A stretch of 42,863 bases of DNA. Origin: an uncultured Bacteroidales bacterium (GTDB lineage: Bacteria > Bacteroidota > Bacteroidia > Bacteroidales > WCHB1-69). The DNA lies in contig ONQE01000014.1 in assembly GCA_900319925.1 (NCBI GenBank), forward strand, positions 1-42,863, in the 5' to 3' direction. The stretch's first letter is position 1, and each line of letters starts with the position of its first letter. A model generated the notes under the pieces. It was given only the letters and a program-made list of their open reading frames with translations, was not told where the DNA came from and searched no databases. Shown here piece after piece: positions 29,201 through 35,644 of the stretch. Both the position numbers and the translations under genes were made by a program.

Positions 29201-31129
29201 AAGGGATACGGCCTCGTTGCAGTCGCGGGACATGCCCTTGACAACGATTGTGTCCGACAAGCCAGACACGGAGACCGTTAACGGCGAAGAGAAGCTGCCC
29301 GCAACCGTCGGAACAAAACGCACATACAGGGTGTCGAAAAGTACGGTTGTACTTGGCGCTGGAAGCGTCAGTGACGAGCTGAACGTCACCCCGTCAGCCG
29401 AAACTTCAAACTGCTCAGGTGCGCTCACCTCAATCGGTGTGGAAATCCCTACGGCAGCCACGATAAATCGCTGAGGCTCACGGCTTTCACCCACTGCGGT
29501 AATGCGGAATGAGAGCGAATCCTGCACGATGGAAATGGACGGGGTGATAGGCTGGATGTTGAAGTTGGTGATTCTGAGGAAGAACATGTTAGGATCAGAT
29601 GTGCAATGGATGCCAATCTCATAGGAACCGTTCAGAACCGAGAGGTCTAACAGCTGTTTCGCCCAGGAATTTGCGTTGGTGTCCACTACCTGGCTCAACG
29701 GAATGGTGTCGGGGCCCATGGCGAACACCTGGAATCGTTCAGTATAATGGTAATCAGTCTTGTATTCGAAATAACCGTATTGGTTACCGTCAAACTCGAA
29801 AGAGGGGGAAATCAGCCAGTCGTCTGCAGGATTGGTCGAGTGGTAGGAGTAGGTTGCGTATGAGTCAGAGGTCGAGAATTGGAATGTACGGTTGTCGTTG
29901 TTGGCATTCAACACGGTCCAGCACGCCGTCTCCACATCGTTAAAGCTATAGGAGTAGGGGATTGAGTTGTCGCAGTTGATAACGGTTCCGGACATGTTGA
30001 TGCTGTCTTGGGCTCCGGCATAGCTGGCTGTCAACATACCTTGTACGGTGTCGCTTACGAATGTCGTGGGCGAGAATCTGACCAGGAAAGTGTCTGTCCG
30101 GATGCTTTCATCGCCTTTCTGGAGGGTTATTGTGTTGCTGTAAGTGATGCCGTCCACAGATAGTTCGAAGGGTTCGGGAACGGATAGGATAATAGGACCG
30201 CTGATGGCTCCTATTGTGGAGAGCGAAGCTGTGGCGGGTGTACTATGCTTCAAGACAGCTGTGGCAGGGAATAATATCGAAGCGGGACGTATGATAACTT
30301 CTGGGATGATATTCAGGATGTTGAAATTGGAGATGTGCAGCATGTACTTGTCTGCCTCGGAGATACAATGGATGCCGATCCGGTAGGATCCGTTCAGGGA
30401 TGACAGGTCAAAGAAGAGGGTCTGATAGGCGGTGTTATTCGTCTCAATCACCGGGCTTAGGGGAATAGTGTCGTCGCCCAGGGCAACCACCTGAAAGCGT
30501 TCAGCGTAGTAGGCTTGTTGCACTCTGTATTCAAGATAGCCGATTTGGTTCCCGTCCAGTTGGAAATCAGGGGAAATCAGCCAGTCGTCCGCAGGATTGG
30601 TGGGGGAATAGTAGTATTGGGCAGACTGATAGTAGTCGCTAAAAGAGAACGTGGCACCGTCATTGTTGGCATCCACTATGGTCCAGCAGTTGGAATAGGG
30701 GTAGTTAAAGTTGGTGGTGTAGGGGATTGTGTGATCGCAAAGGATGCCGTCGCCGCTGGCATAATAGGAGGTTCCCATATTTCCTGGAATAAAGAGCTTG
30801 AGGAGCGCTTCGACATAGCCTTCATACGTCGGGGTGAAGCGGAGATACATCGTCATCGTGCCCAGGACGTCGAAATAGACTGTGTCCGTAAAGTTCACCC
30901 CGTCTAAAGAGACCTCGAACGGAGCCTCAATCGACGCGCAGGCAGTTCCGGTGTAGTTTTGGCCGGTGACTTCGAAGCTTGTGACACGGCTCTCCCCAAC
31001 AGCTACATTCCCGAAATATAAGGCGGTGGTAGGGTTGATTGTGATTGACGGATCGTCATTGTCAGCCATTCCCAGCAAAGGCAGGAAACAGGCGATAAAT
31101 AAGATTCCAAACCAGTATATCTTTCTCAT
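23246..31129 (-). CDS. Giant modular T9SS-sorted surface protein (adhesin-like)
   Basis: The protein has 2627 residues from ATG 31129 (MRKIYWFGILFIACFLPLLG signal peptide). Further upstream start codons fall in the promoter box and are excluded. The N-terminal four fifths consist of eight tandem modules of about 260 residues. Each module has an immunoglobulin-like choice-of-anchor-D-type domain (for example FEVSxDGVxFSSxLTIP, LYVRFxPT) followed by a jelly-roll domain. Jelly rolls come in two kinds: A (IPYxYSFN..CW.V.NANxDN, DDWLISPxF, GNQYGxF.Y, IGIHCISD) and B, cleaved-adhesin-like (FEEGFEG, NWLISPPIQL, VRIAFRHHN..., LDDV), in the order A A B A A B A B. An FN3-like domain follows at about 2105-2200, then seven 49-residue repeats at about 2205-2541, then a type A sorting domain at about 2555-2627 (LRVYPNPTNGVLQI...). 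This is likely a cell-surface or released adhesin. No enzymatic domain was seen. Confidence 0.93.
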   Translation of the reverse strand: MRKIYWFGILFIACFLPLLGMADNDDPSITINPTTALYFGNVAVGESRVTSFEVTGQNYTGTACASIEAPFEVSLDGVNFTDTVYFDVLGTMTMYLRFTPTYEGYVEALLKLFIPGNMGTSYYASGDGILCDHTIPYTTNFNYPYSNCWTIVDANNDGATFSFSDYYQSAQYYYSPTNPADDWLISPDFQLDGNQIGYLEYRVQQAYYAERFQVVALGDDTIPLSPVIETNNTAYQTLFFDLSSLNGSYRIGIHCISEADKYMLHISNFNILNIIPEVIIRPASILFPATAVLKHSTPATASLSTIGAISGPIILSVPEPFELSVDGITYSNTITLQKGDESIRTDTFLVRFSPTTFVSDTVQGMLTASYAGAQDSINMSGTVINCDNSIPYSYSFNDVETACWTVLNANNDNRTFQFSTSDSYATYSYHSTNPADDWLISPSFEFDGNQYGYFEYKTDYHYTERFQVFAMGPDTIPLSQVVDTNANSWAKQLLDLSVLNGSYEIGIHCTSDPNMFFLRITNFNIQPITPSISIVQDSLSFRITAVGESREPQRFIVAAVGISTPIEVSAPEQFEVSADGVTFSSSLTLPAPSTTVLFDTLYVRFVPTVAGSFSSPLTVSVSGLSDTIVVKGMSRDCNEAVSLPFEEGFEGDFNYCWAIVNQDGTGNTWTLNTSSTHSGSQSLKSTPTYLDYTAEYVVDNWLISPPIQLTDSALLSFYLRTATNLQNFSVYVSTTGPDIEDFTTEVYYNTHLFSTTTSYCQLSIPLYEFTGQTVRIAFRHHNSTSAMYLDDVTINTPQDHPTINVSNHCYLFSNLGIGMVNVKNVDVTGYGLTDSITATVAEPFSLSVDGTTYAQTVTLPSGGGLLYIRFAPTTASYHSKQLNLSSPGADDVNVLLDGRGIECYNTIPYTHLFNLRNSCWEVVDANGDNSTFDFQPYAPSYAYIYSVSAVSEGDDWLISPTLPLDGNQYGFFEYGYATNFGKFQVFAIGADTVPLSDLVLVDNYRNFSGDGNKTFLFDLSTLSGPYRIGIHTIQEMSNSVLYFSNFNVLNITPILEFQADTLDFGEYTTNTGSNPTHPAVLAKIGINTPITLTATGSYEISLNGVDYSSSLTIPAGSTGRAYDTIFVRIILSDGIEPGGMLTATSGNLHDSVALLCNIIECPNSIPYAYSFNNEQYNKCWTVVNANDDNKTFIFNTSLGHAQYFYSATSYANDWLISPVFHLNGNQYGSFDYRSHSPYHTERFEVAAIGQEDTVLLVPPTEISNLYYQPLLFDLSNLNGDYQIGIHCLSDPDQYVFYVTDFKVEHFVPTITVNQEQVDFGALVAHGISEMQQLVANGTGVFAPITITAPAGFEVSTDSVTFSSNVTIPAREYGFTADTFYVRFNPAAEGVYDGLLTVSANNCADTVQLHGSIYYCEVPYPLPLIEDFEDALTSCWHITDYDGDGHSWQPTTQIPGTAGRESTNGYISLAYSGISYSIAQQNWLITPMFVPTENTVLAFSTLGTEGIPQQYNVYVAAENFEEAFMATTPVFSNTAEGTWEEYAISLADYAGDTVYVAFRHYGKNMGALTIDDIVITDNLDHPVVLTDASSVSFGTVNVGKSATRDVEITTFGLSGTMVATTTAPFTLSVDGTTFASFANIPASGGLLYIRYSPTSAGDDNGTVTMYIPGGQTRTIAVSGTGFDCLNTIPYSYQFDDSYISCWSVENSNGDLSTFVFDTVNGRVYYFYDDVNAADDWLLSPTFQFNGNQYGHFDYYCEADNYPERFEVMAIGADTVVIAAPILVNNTTPQTLNLDLTSLTGTYAIGIHCISDAYQYIFFIEDFNILNITPSLSVDKDSLAFEMIPLNSASDAQQIAISTIGVHTPITASVPLPFEISTDNITFGNTVVIPANSDLLGNDTLYVRFSPTSLNPAQNTLTLTSGNIQTVVTLTGTSRDCDAVLSLPIFESFEGASNYCWNFLDQDGDGQYWEIANTSHSHTGDQCAHSASYTLQTGALAPDNWLVSQPIQLPELPARLSFWIKEITAYYGHEYYSVYISTTGNSTTDFTDVLTSGYSTPSFVQQSVSLRDYAGQTVWIAFRHHNCSDVFQLVLDDIDIRLDTVPQLPMVVTDSVFSITQMSAVCIGHTVFDGNATITASGFVWGTSPNPTLADNVVNSTPGMPTMVGMLNGLSEHTTYYIRAFATNSIGTEYGEEIMFTTLCGPATYTNFSQSACESFTWNDSTYFESGYYTQQLTNMIGCDSIVTLHLTIHHGDTTEFAETACESFVWNNVTYNQSGDYTQTLTNIHGCDSVVTLHLTLYHAETAEFAETACDAFVWNDSIYTASGDYTQTLSNIHGCDSVVTLHLTLNHAETAEFAETACESFVWNDSVYTTSGDYTQTFANTHGCDSVVTLHLTLNHAETAEFAETACDAFVWNDSVYTVSGDYTQTFANVHGCDSVVTLHLTLNHAETAEFAETACDNFVWNGSVYTASGDYTQTFSNVHGCDSVVTLHLTLYSAVSNEETVSWPDSCYLWNGEEYCTSGDYTQTLTTVHGCDSTVTLHLTITVGVEDFTMGNDLRVYPNPTNGVLQISGTAFDEVQLFDAYGKLLGSWHSDGEITQIDLSRLAAGVYFVKALNRSQVVGVRKVLKR
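23505..24515 (-). repeat. Seven tandem 147-bp coding repeats in the giant surface protein
   Basis: The encoded 49-residue unit reads approximately ETACxxFVWNxSVYTxSGDY then TQTFxNxHGCDSVVTLHLTL. The inner copies are nearly identical at DNA level: the CGCAGCCGTGG-type landmark recurs at 147-base steps (about 23683, 23830, 23977, 24124, 24271, 24418). The outer copies are more diverged. Each unit has two cysteines (TAC and GCDS), which could form disulfides after export. Confidence 0.9.
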
Positions 31130-31158
31130 AATGATAAATTTTTTGCGTCCTAAAAAGA

Positions 31159-31173
31159 TATGCAAAAGTACAT
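31159..31173 (-). promoter_or_regulatory. Promoter of the giant surface-protein gene
   Basis: The minus strand reads TATGTACTTTTGCATATC, with box TACTTTTG at 31170-31163. Transcription would start near 31155, giving a leader of about 27 bases before ATG 31129. Confidence 0.65.
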
Positions 31174-31281
31174 AAATTTCGAATATGCGCGGACATATAA
31201 TTGCCGTAGGGTAGGGGCGGGACCTGCCCCGTTTCTACGAGTAACAGGAGAAAAGCTAAAAATCGCCCGAGGTGATGAATA

Positions 31282-31298
31282 TTTTTGTACTTTTGCGC
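31282..31298 (+). promoter_or_regulatory. kamA promoter
   Basis: TACTTTTG at 31288-31295 in TTGTACTTTTGCGCC. The leader to ATG 31336 is about 35 bases. Confidence 0.65.
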
Positions 31299-31335
31299 CT
31301 CCGAAATTTTTCAGATAAAATCAAATAAAATCAAT

Positions 31336-32574
31336 ATGGCAAGCAGAAGAAAAGAACTTTTCCCCAACGTTACCGACGCTGAATGGAACGATTGGAGATG
31401 GCAAGTCCGCAACAGAGTGGAAACCCTCGAAGAACTGAAGAAATACATCGAGTTGACCCCGGCTGAGGAAGAGGGCGTGAAGAAGTCCCTCGCCACCCTC
31501 CGTATGGCCATCACCCCGTATTATCTGAGTCTTATCGACCCGAACAACCCCAAGTGCCCGATCCGCCGCCAGGCCATCCCGACGGCCGCCGAGGTGCACC
31601 AGTCACCGGCCGACTTGCTCGACCCGCTGCACGAGGATGAGGACTCCCCGGTTCCCGGCCTCACCCACCGTTATCCCGACAGAGTGCTGTTCCTCATCAC
31701 CGACATGTGCTCCATGTACTGCCGTCACTGCACCCGCAGACGTTTCGCCGGCCAGCACGACTGTGAATCGACGCAGGACCGCATCCAGGCCGCCATCGAC
31801 TACATCGCCCGCACCCCGCAAGTGCGCGACGTCCTGCTTTCCGGCGGTGACGCTTTGATGGTGGGCGACAAGATGCTCGAATCCATCATCCAACGCCTGC
31901 GCGCCATCCCGCATGTGGAGATCATCCGTCTCGGCTCCCGCACCCCTGTGGTCTGCCCGCAGCGTATCACCGACGACTTGGTCAACATGCTCAAGAAATA
32001 CCATCCGATTTGGCTCAACACCCACTTCAACCACCCCAACGAGGTGACCGAAGAGGCGATGGCCGCTTGCGCCAAACTGGCGGATGCCGGTGTTCCGCTC
32101 GGCAACCAGACCGTGCTATTGCGCGGCGTGAACGACGACACCGAGATCATGAAGCAGCTCGTGCACGACCTCGTGCGCATGCGCGTGCGTCCGTACTACA
32201 TCTACCAATGCGACCTCTCCATGGGTCTGGAGCATTTCCGCACGCCCGTCTCCAAGGGCATCGAGATTATCGAGAACCTTCGCGGACACACCTCCGGCTA
32301 CTGCGTGCCGACCTTCGTGGTGGACGCTCCTGGCGGCGGCGGCAAGATTCCCGTGATGCCTCAGTACGTCATCTCCCAGAGCCCGCACAAGGTGATCCTC
32401 CGCAACTACGAAGGCGTCATCACCACCTACACCGAGCCCGAGGATTATCAGGAGAACACCTGCAGCCCGCTGCCCGACAAGAAGCACGTCGAGGGCGTGG
32501 CCTCCCTCCTCCACGGCGAACAGATGGCATTGGAGCCGAATGAGTTGGCGAGAAAGAAACGCCACAAAAAATAG
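31336..32574 (+). CDS. kamA: Lysine 2,3-aminomutase
   Basis: The protein has 412 residues from ATG 31336 (MASRRKELFPNVTDAEWNDW), close to the 416 of the clostridial enzyme. It is a radical-SAM, PLP-dependent enzyme that converts L-lysine to L-beta-lysine, the first step of anaerobic lysine fermentation. The [4Fe-4S] motif is CxxxCxxC at Cys125, Cys129 and Cys132 (CSMYCRHCTRRRF). The PLP lysine is Lys337 in APGGGGKIPVMPQYV. LSGGDALM and the YIYQCDLSMGLEHFRT segment are also typical. The codons are strongly GC-ending, suggesting high expression. No other lysine-fermentation genes (kamDE, kdd, kce, kal) lie in the window, so the rest of the pathway must be elsewhere. Confidence 0.95.
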   Translation: MASRRKELFPNVTDAEWNDWRWQVRNRVETLEELKKYIELTPAEEEGVKKSLATLRMAITPYYLSLIDPNNPKCPIRRQAIPTAAEVHQSPADLLDPLHEDEDSPVPGLTHRYPDRVLFLITDMCSMYCRHCTRRRFAGQHDCESTQDRIQAAIDYIARTPQVRDVLLSGGDALMVGDKMLESIIQRLRAIPHVEIIRLGSRTPVVCPQRITDDLVNMLKKYHPIWLNTHFNHPNEVTEEAMAACAKLADAGVPLGNQTVLLRGVNDDTEIMKQLVHDLVRMRVRPYYIYQCDLSMGLEHFRTPVSKGIEIIENLRGHTSGYCVPTFVVDAPGGGGKIPVMPQYVISQSPHKVILRNYEGVITTYTEPEDYQENTCSPLPDKKHVEGVASLLHGEQMALEPNELARKKRHKK

Positions 32575-32604
32575 TTGGCAGTTAGTAGTTAGCAGTTAGT
32601 AGTT

Positions 32605-32640
32605 ACAGGGTGCGGTGAAATGAAATCGCACCCTGTTTTT
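32605..32640 (+). terminator. kamA terminator
   Basis: ACAGGGTGCG and CGCACCCTGT form a 10-bp perfect stem with a GTGAAATGAAAT loop, followed by TTTTT. It also sits just past the stop of the convergent PIN gene. Upstream, 32580-32604 is a short AGTTAGTAGTTAGCAGTTAG repeat. Confidence 0.85.
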
Positions 32641-32643
32641 GTG

Positions 32644-32859
32644 TTATTCCATCGCGTGGCTCAGCTCCTCCCTTGCGCTTCCATTAATCTGAATTTTACC
32701 AAGATGCTTAAGATGAAGTAGTTCCAAAAGGACAAATTCTGAAGTGACATATTGATTACCACTAGGATATTCAATATCATACCTCAATTCTTCGTCTAAT
32801 TTTGGACTATTGCTCAGGAGCCAGCCAACAATGTGTGTGTCAAGAAAATATCGAGACAT
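32644..32859 (-). CDS. Short PIN-domain protein, probably C-terminally truncated toxin
   Basis: The protein has 71 residues: MSRYFLDTHIVGWLLSNSPK at the start, then YVTSEFVLLELLHLKHLGKI. This is the N-terminal half of a PIN (VapC-like) domain of the LDTHxxxWLL type, with Asp7 and Glu46 at the positions of the first two metal ligands. PIN toxins usually have about 125-130 residues and two further acidic residues in the C-terminal half. Those are absent because the frame stops just before the kamA terminator. The gene starts one base after the stop of a 37-residue basic peptide gene and shares its promoter, the layout of an antitoxin-toxin pair. It may be a decayed toxin or a minimal PIN protein. 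Confidence 0.68.
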   Translation of the reverse strand: MSRYFLDTHIVGWLLSNSPKLDEELRYDIEYPSGNQYVTSEFVLLELLHLKHLGKIQINGSAREELSHAME

Positions 32860-32860
32860 A

Positions 32861-32974
32861 TTAGTTGAGGTTGTATGGGTCTTCAGTCAACTCAACGATT
32901 TTGATGTATTTGAATTTTTTTCTAAGCCTTTTTGCCTTCTTTGCGTTATCCTTCGAATTTCTTTTTGGTGCCAT
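32861..32974 (-). CDS. 37-residue very basic small protein upstream of the PIN gene
   Basis: ATG at 32974, stop TAA at 32863-32861; the junction TAATATG leaves one base before the PIN start. The first 25 residues contain 12 Lys/Arg (MAPKRNSKDNAKKAKRLRKK...); the end is acidic and polar (VELTEDPYNLN). It has no cysteine and no membrane segment. A well-formed promoter box lies about 40 bases upstream. The position is that of an antitoxin in a toxin-antitoxin operon, and the basic helix could bind DNA or RNA, but I recognise no family. An unlikely alternative is a translated leader. Confidence 0.55.
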   Translation of the reverse strand: MAPKRNSKDNAKKAKRLRKKFKYIKIVELTEDPYNLN

Positions 32975-33011
32975 AACGGGTAGGTTCTTCTATTGTTTTA
33001 TTATTCTATTT

Positions 33012-33028
33012 CGGCTGCAAAAATACAT
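33012..33028 (-). promoter_or_regulatory. Promoter of the small basic peptide-PIN operon
   Basis: On the minus strand AAATGTATTTTTGCAGCC contains TATTTTTG. It is the best box in the intergenic region and supports expression of the 37-residue frame. Confidence 0.6.
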
Positions 33029-33127
33029 TTTATTCTTTAATATCAGCACTGTTGTTTTCAAAATATTTTTCATTTCGCTTCTTAACTATTAATTGTTAAA
33101 TTCAAGAATCGCAAGTCTCGAGGAAAA

Positions 33128-33142
33128 ATTGTATTTTCGCGG
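33128..33142 (+). promoter_or_regulatory. Promoter of the secreted hypothetical gene
   Basis: TATTTTCG at 33132-33139 in ATTGTATTTTCGCGGCC, the same variant box as before the alpha-2-macroglobulin gene. The leader is about 20 bases. Confidence 0.55.
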
Positions 33143-33164
33143 CCGAAATAAAGAGAAAACCACC

Positions 33165-34208
33165 ATGCTTATGCGCAAAACCACCTTGATTCTCGCATTG
33201 TTGGCCGCAGTATTGTGCGGCAGGGCACAGGATTTCCTCACTCCGGAGTCGTATGGGATATACAGCAGCAACAAACACGGCGACGAGACCCTGTTCCAGC
33301 TAATGTTTCCGGAAGATAAAAGCGGAAATGTCATTTGGAACGTGGAATATAAGACATTTTTTCTTTGTGCGCCCTCCTTTTCAGCGGAATATGCACTGGA
33401 AATCGGTAACGGCAAATTGGTCTTGACCAGAGCAAACCAAAATATTTATATGGCTCTTAGCAGACACCTACAGGAGCACAAACCCGACCCGTTAAAGGTG
33501 GTTTCCGTGGATGTCAAGGAAATGTCGGTCCCGGAAGAGACCTGCGGAAGATTATCCACCCTTTTCAAGCTTGCCACTGAGACGGCCACGCATTTTGAAG
33601 ACACACGGCTCGGCTTCGACGGCACTTCCTACTATTTCAACCACAAGAGAAAATTGGCATCCGTCTGGCAACCGGAAGGAGGGCGCACTGCTCGATTAGT
33701 TCACATGGCCATCCGTCTCTGCGATGTCGTAAAGCTTCAGGATACGGCCCTACTGAACAAACAGATGGAGGTGTGCAGGGCATTGACGCAAGAATACATA
33801 AGAGATCTTCCCGATCTGTATTTCAAACCGATTTACGGAATTCTCCGATACGGAAACACCCCTTATTGGACATGTCAGACCTACTGTGAAGACTGCATTG
33901 AACTCAAGTTTCCAATAGGCACGACAGACGAAGACACTTGTGCGATGATAGTCGGCAACTACGCGGACAGCCTTTCGGCTTGGTCGCGGGAACTTTTCCT
34001 GATGAGCGACCGTCCGAAATATCCGACCGTAGTGCTTGACAACAGCCGAGACACCGCCTTCTGCGAAGCAGAGATATACAACAACCACATAATCCGGACC
34101 ATCACCCTATCCGACCGGTTCTGGCGCCGCGACGTCATCCTCTCCGCCGCGATGCTGCCGCCAGGAAGATATTATTTCGAGGAAGGGCAATGGAAAAAGG
34201 AAGAATAG
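33165..34208 (+). CDS. Secreted hypothetical protein
   Basis: The protein has 347 residues from ATG 33165 (MLMRKTTLILALLAAVLCGRAQ); ATG 33171 is also possible. A signal peptide is followed by a globular body with several cysteines (TCQTYCEDCIEL, EDTCAMI), suggesting disulfides outside the cytoplasm. The segments EYALEIGNGKLVLT and FEDTRLGFDGTSYYFNHKRK are beta-rich and recur as short themes in Bacteroidales exported proteins, but I do not recognise a family. The gene is monocistronic, divergent from the PIN operon, and followed by the operator of the first toxin-antitoxin pair. No function assigned. Confidence 0.78.
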   Translation: MLMRKTTLILALLAAVLCGRAQDFLTPESYGIYSSNKHGDETLFQLMFPEDKSGNVIWNVEYKTFFLCAPSFSAEYALEIGNGKLVLTRANQNIYMALSRHLQEHKPDPLKVVSVDVKEMSVPEETCGRLSTLFKLATETATHFEDTRLGFDGTSYYFNHKRKLASVWQPEGGRTARLVHMAIRLCDVVKLQDTALLNKQMEVCRALTQEYIRDLPDLYFKPIYGILRYGNTPYWTCQTYCEDCIELKFPIGTTDEDTCAMIVGNYADSLSAWSRELFLMSDRPKYPTVVLDNSRDTAFCEAEIYNNHIIRTITLSDRFWRRDVILSAAMLPPGRYYFEEGQWKKEE

Positions 34209-34232
34209 CCTTAAGAAAAAATGGATTATTTT

Positions 34233-34268
34233 GTCAACCCATTAGTTGACATTTTTTGTATTTTTGCA
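34233..34268 (+). promoter_or_regulatory. Promoter and inverted-repeat operator of toxin-antitoxin pair 1
   Basis: TGTCAACCCATTAGTTGACA (34233-34252) is a perfect dyad with 7-bp arms and a 6-base spacer. The minus-7 box TATTTTTG follows at 34260-34267, so the dyad overlaps the region the polymerase contacts upstream. This is where an HTH antitoxin would bind to repress its own operon. Pair 2 has an equivalent dyad at the same place. Confidence 0.75.
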
Positions 34269-34291
34269 CGTTCGTTATTATAGTTACTGTT

Positions 34292-34849
34292 TTGAAACAA
34301 AGTGCAGGGCAATATATCAGCAAATTGATGGTCAGAGACCATTACAACCAGTCGGCGTTGGCAAGGGAATTGGGTATCTCACGTCAGATGCTGAGCTATA
34401 TTGTGCTTGACCAAAGAGAAATAACGCTTCCATTGTCCCTGAAAATCGAATCTCTGTTTGCTCTTCCCGAAGGCAAAATCCTCAAAATCCAGAACGAATA
34501 CAAAATCCGGCAATACAAGGAGAGTCTCAGACGAGAGTTGTTCGAGAGACTGGAGCAGGCACACGCTTTCTGGTCTTACGACAATGTCACGGCAAACAAT
34601 CTGCCTGATGAACTGCTGATCGAAAAAGTGTTTGTACATCTCGACATGGATGATATCGCAAAGTTATTCGAACTTTTCCCTAAAAAATACATTCAAAAAG
34701 TATGGCGTGAGAATATGGCCGTCCAAGGGGAGTACCTTTTCGACCTGAATGTGATGATCGCGCTCGTCTTCTTCCACATCAAAAAACCTGAGGCGTTCCT
34801 CCACCGCCAGGAAATGTCACATCTGAAAAAAATAACTCACTATGCGTAA
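34292..34849 (+). CDS. HTH-type antitoxin/regulator of an AbiE-type toxin-antitoxin pair (pair 1)
   Basis: The protein has 185 residues from TTG 34292. ATG 34328 would cut into the first helix, and the TTG start aligns with the start of the paralogue at 38061. The N-terminal 60 residues are an XRE-type helix-turn-helix: YNQSALARELGISRQMLSYI, then EITLPLSLKIESLFALP. A C-terminal domain begins at HAFWSYDNVTANNLPDELLIEK, equivalent to FWDTD in the paralogue, and is found in Bacteroidota regulators next to nucleotidyltransferase toxins (DUF6922-like; tentative). It overlaps the toxin gene by 8 bases (ATGCGTAA), so translation is coupled. It probably represses its own promoter through the dyad at 34233-34252 and neutralises the toxin. 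Start choice is moderately certain. Confidence 0.75.
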   Translation: MKQSAGQYISKLMVRDHYNQSALARELGISRQMLSYIVLDQREITLPLSLKIESLFALPEGKILKIQNEYKIRQYKESLRRELFERLEQAHAFWSYDNVTANNLPDELLIEKVFVHLDMDDIAKLFELFPKKYIQKVWRENMAVQGEYLFDLNVMIALVFFHIKKPEAFLHRQEMSHLKKITHYA

Positions 34850-35486
34850 AGGATTAACCCCGAACATTGAAGCCATCATCGACAACGTGTCACAACTGGA
34901 ATGCATCAAACCCTACACTTTGTGCGGCGGTACGGCTTTAGCCATACAGCTGGGCCACCGAATGAGTGAGGATTTGGATTTTATGATGTGGCGAATCTCC
35001 AAAACAGAGAAGCCCGAGGTGGACTGGCCTACGATTGAGAAAGAGATCCAAGAAAAGGTGGGCGAAATACAACATCGTGACATCCTCGGTTTTGACCAAG
35101 TCGCTTTTGTGGTTAATGGCGTGAAACTCTCTTTTTTTGTGAGCAACAACTATTCCCCTGTTAACCAAAGAATTGAATATCAAGGAAATATATATTTAGC
35201 CGATATCGCTTCTATACTTGCCATGAAGATGGAGGTGATGCTTCGCAGGCTTAAATACAGAGACTACTACGATATTTACTCTATTGTGAAAGCCGGGCAC
35301 TCCCTACGTGAGGGCATCGAAGCGGCTGTGAAATATTCCGGACATAAACTCTCTTCCAAGTCTTTGATGATAATGCTCTCAACCAACCGGATTCCTTTTG
35401 ACAACGGCTTTTCGCAAATGAGTCCGATATATGATGTCTCTACGGAGACAATGCGTGAATTTTTGGTACAACATCTTAACGAGTGA
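34842..35486 (+). CDS. AbiEii/AbiGii-type nucleotidyltransferase toxin (pair 1)
   Basis: The protein has 214 residues. The AbiEii nucleotidyltransferase signature is intact: CGGTALAIQLGHRMSEDLDF, with GGTALA at 29-34, GHR at 38-40 and the metal-binding Asp44/Asp46. The family's second block, AMKMEVMLRRLKYRDYYDIYSI, follows near residue 130. AbiEii proteins are nucleotidyltransferases of the polymerase-beta fold. Characterised relatives block growth by modifying tRNA or other targets with nucleotides, and act in phage-triggered abortive infection or as type IV toxins. The start overlaps the antitoxin gene by 8 bases. The region is AT-richer than kamA or eno, fitting lateral transfer. Confidence 0.87.
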   Translation: MRKGLTPNIEAIIDNVSQLECIKPYTLCGGTALAIQLGHRMSEDLDFMMWRISKTEKPEVDWPTIEKEIQEKVGEIQHRDILGFDQVAFVVNGVKLSFFVSNNYSPVNQRIEYQGNIYLADIASILAMKMEVMLRRLKYRDYYDIYSIVKAGHSLREGIEAAVKYSGHKLSSKSLMIMLSTNRIPFDNGFSQMSPIYDVSTETMREFLVQHLNE

Positions 35487-35517
35487 GAGTTTAAACCAAC
35501 CAACAAAAACCATCATC

Positions 35518-35586
35518 ATGAGCGAGAAGGAATTTATCTGTCCCGTTTGCGGATATGAAGATTTGCCGGAACACCGAGAACGATAA
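35518..35586 (+). CDS. 22-residue CPxCGY peptide; remnant or micro-protein
   Basis: MSEKEFICPVCGYEDLPEHR plus two residues, ending at TAA 35584-35586. The N terminus matches zinc-knuckle/rubredoxin-like proteins that begin with a YxCPVCGY.xL motif and carry a second CPCCG motif about 20 residues later. That second half is missing, so a lone CxxC could not hold zinc by itself. It lies 31 bases after the toxin stop on the same strand. It is probably a truncated gene at the edge of the toxin-antitoxin unit. A genuine small third gene is possible. Confidence 0.4.
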   Translation: MSEKEFICPVCGYEDLPEHRER

Positions 35587-35644
35587 TTTCCATGATTAAC
35601 AAGCGGCATCCGCGTGATACGTGGAGACATATCCGTGGTGAGCA

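Noticed and set aside
32580..32604. AGTTAGTAGTTAGCAGTTAG array as part of the heptamer repeat family
   Set aside because: The unit differs in sequence and the stretch is very short; it is listed only as local low complexity next to the kamA terminator.
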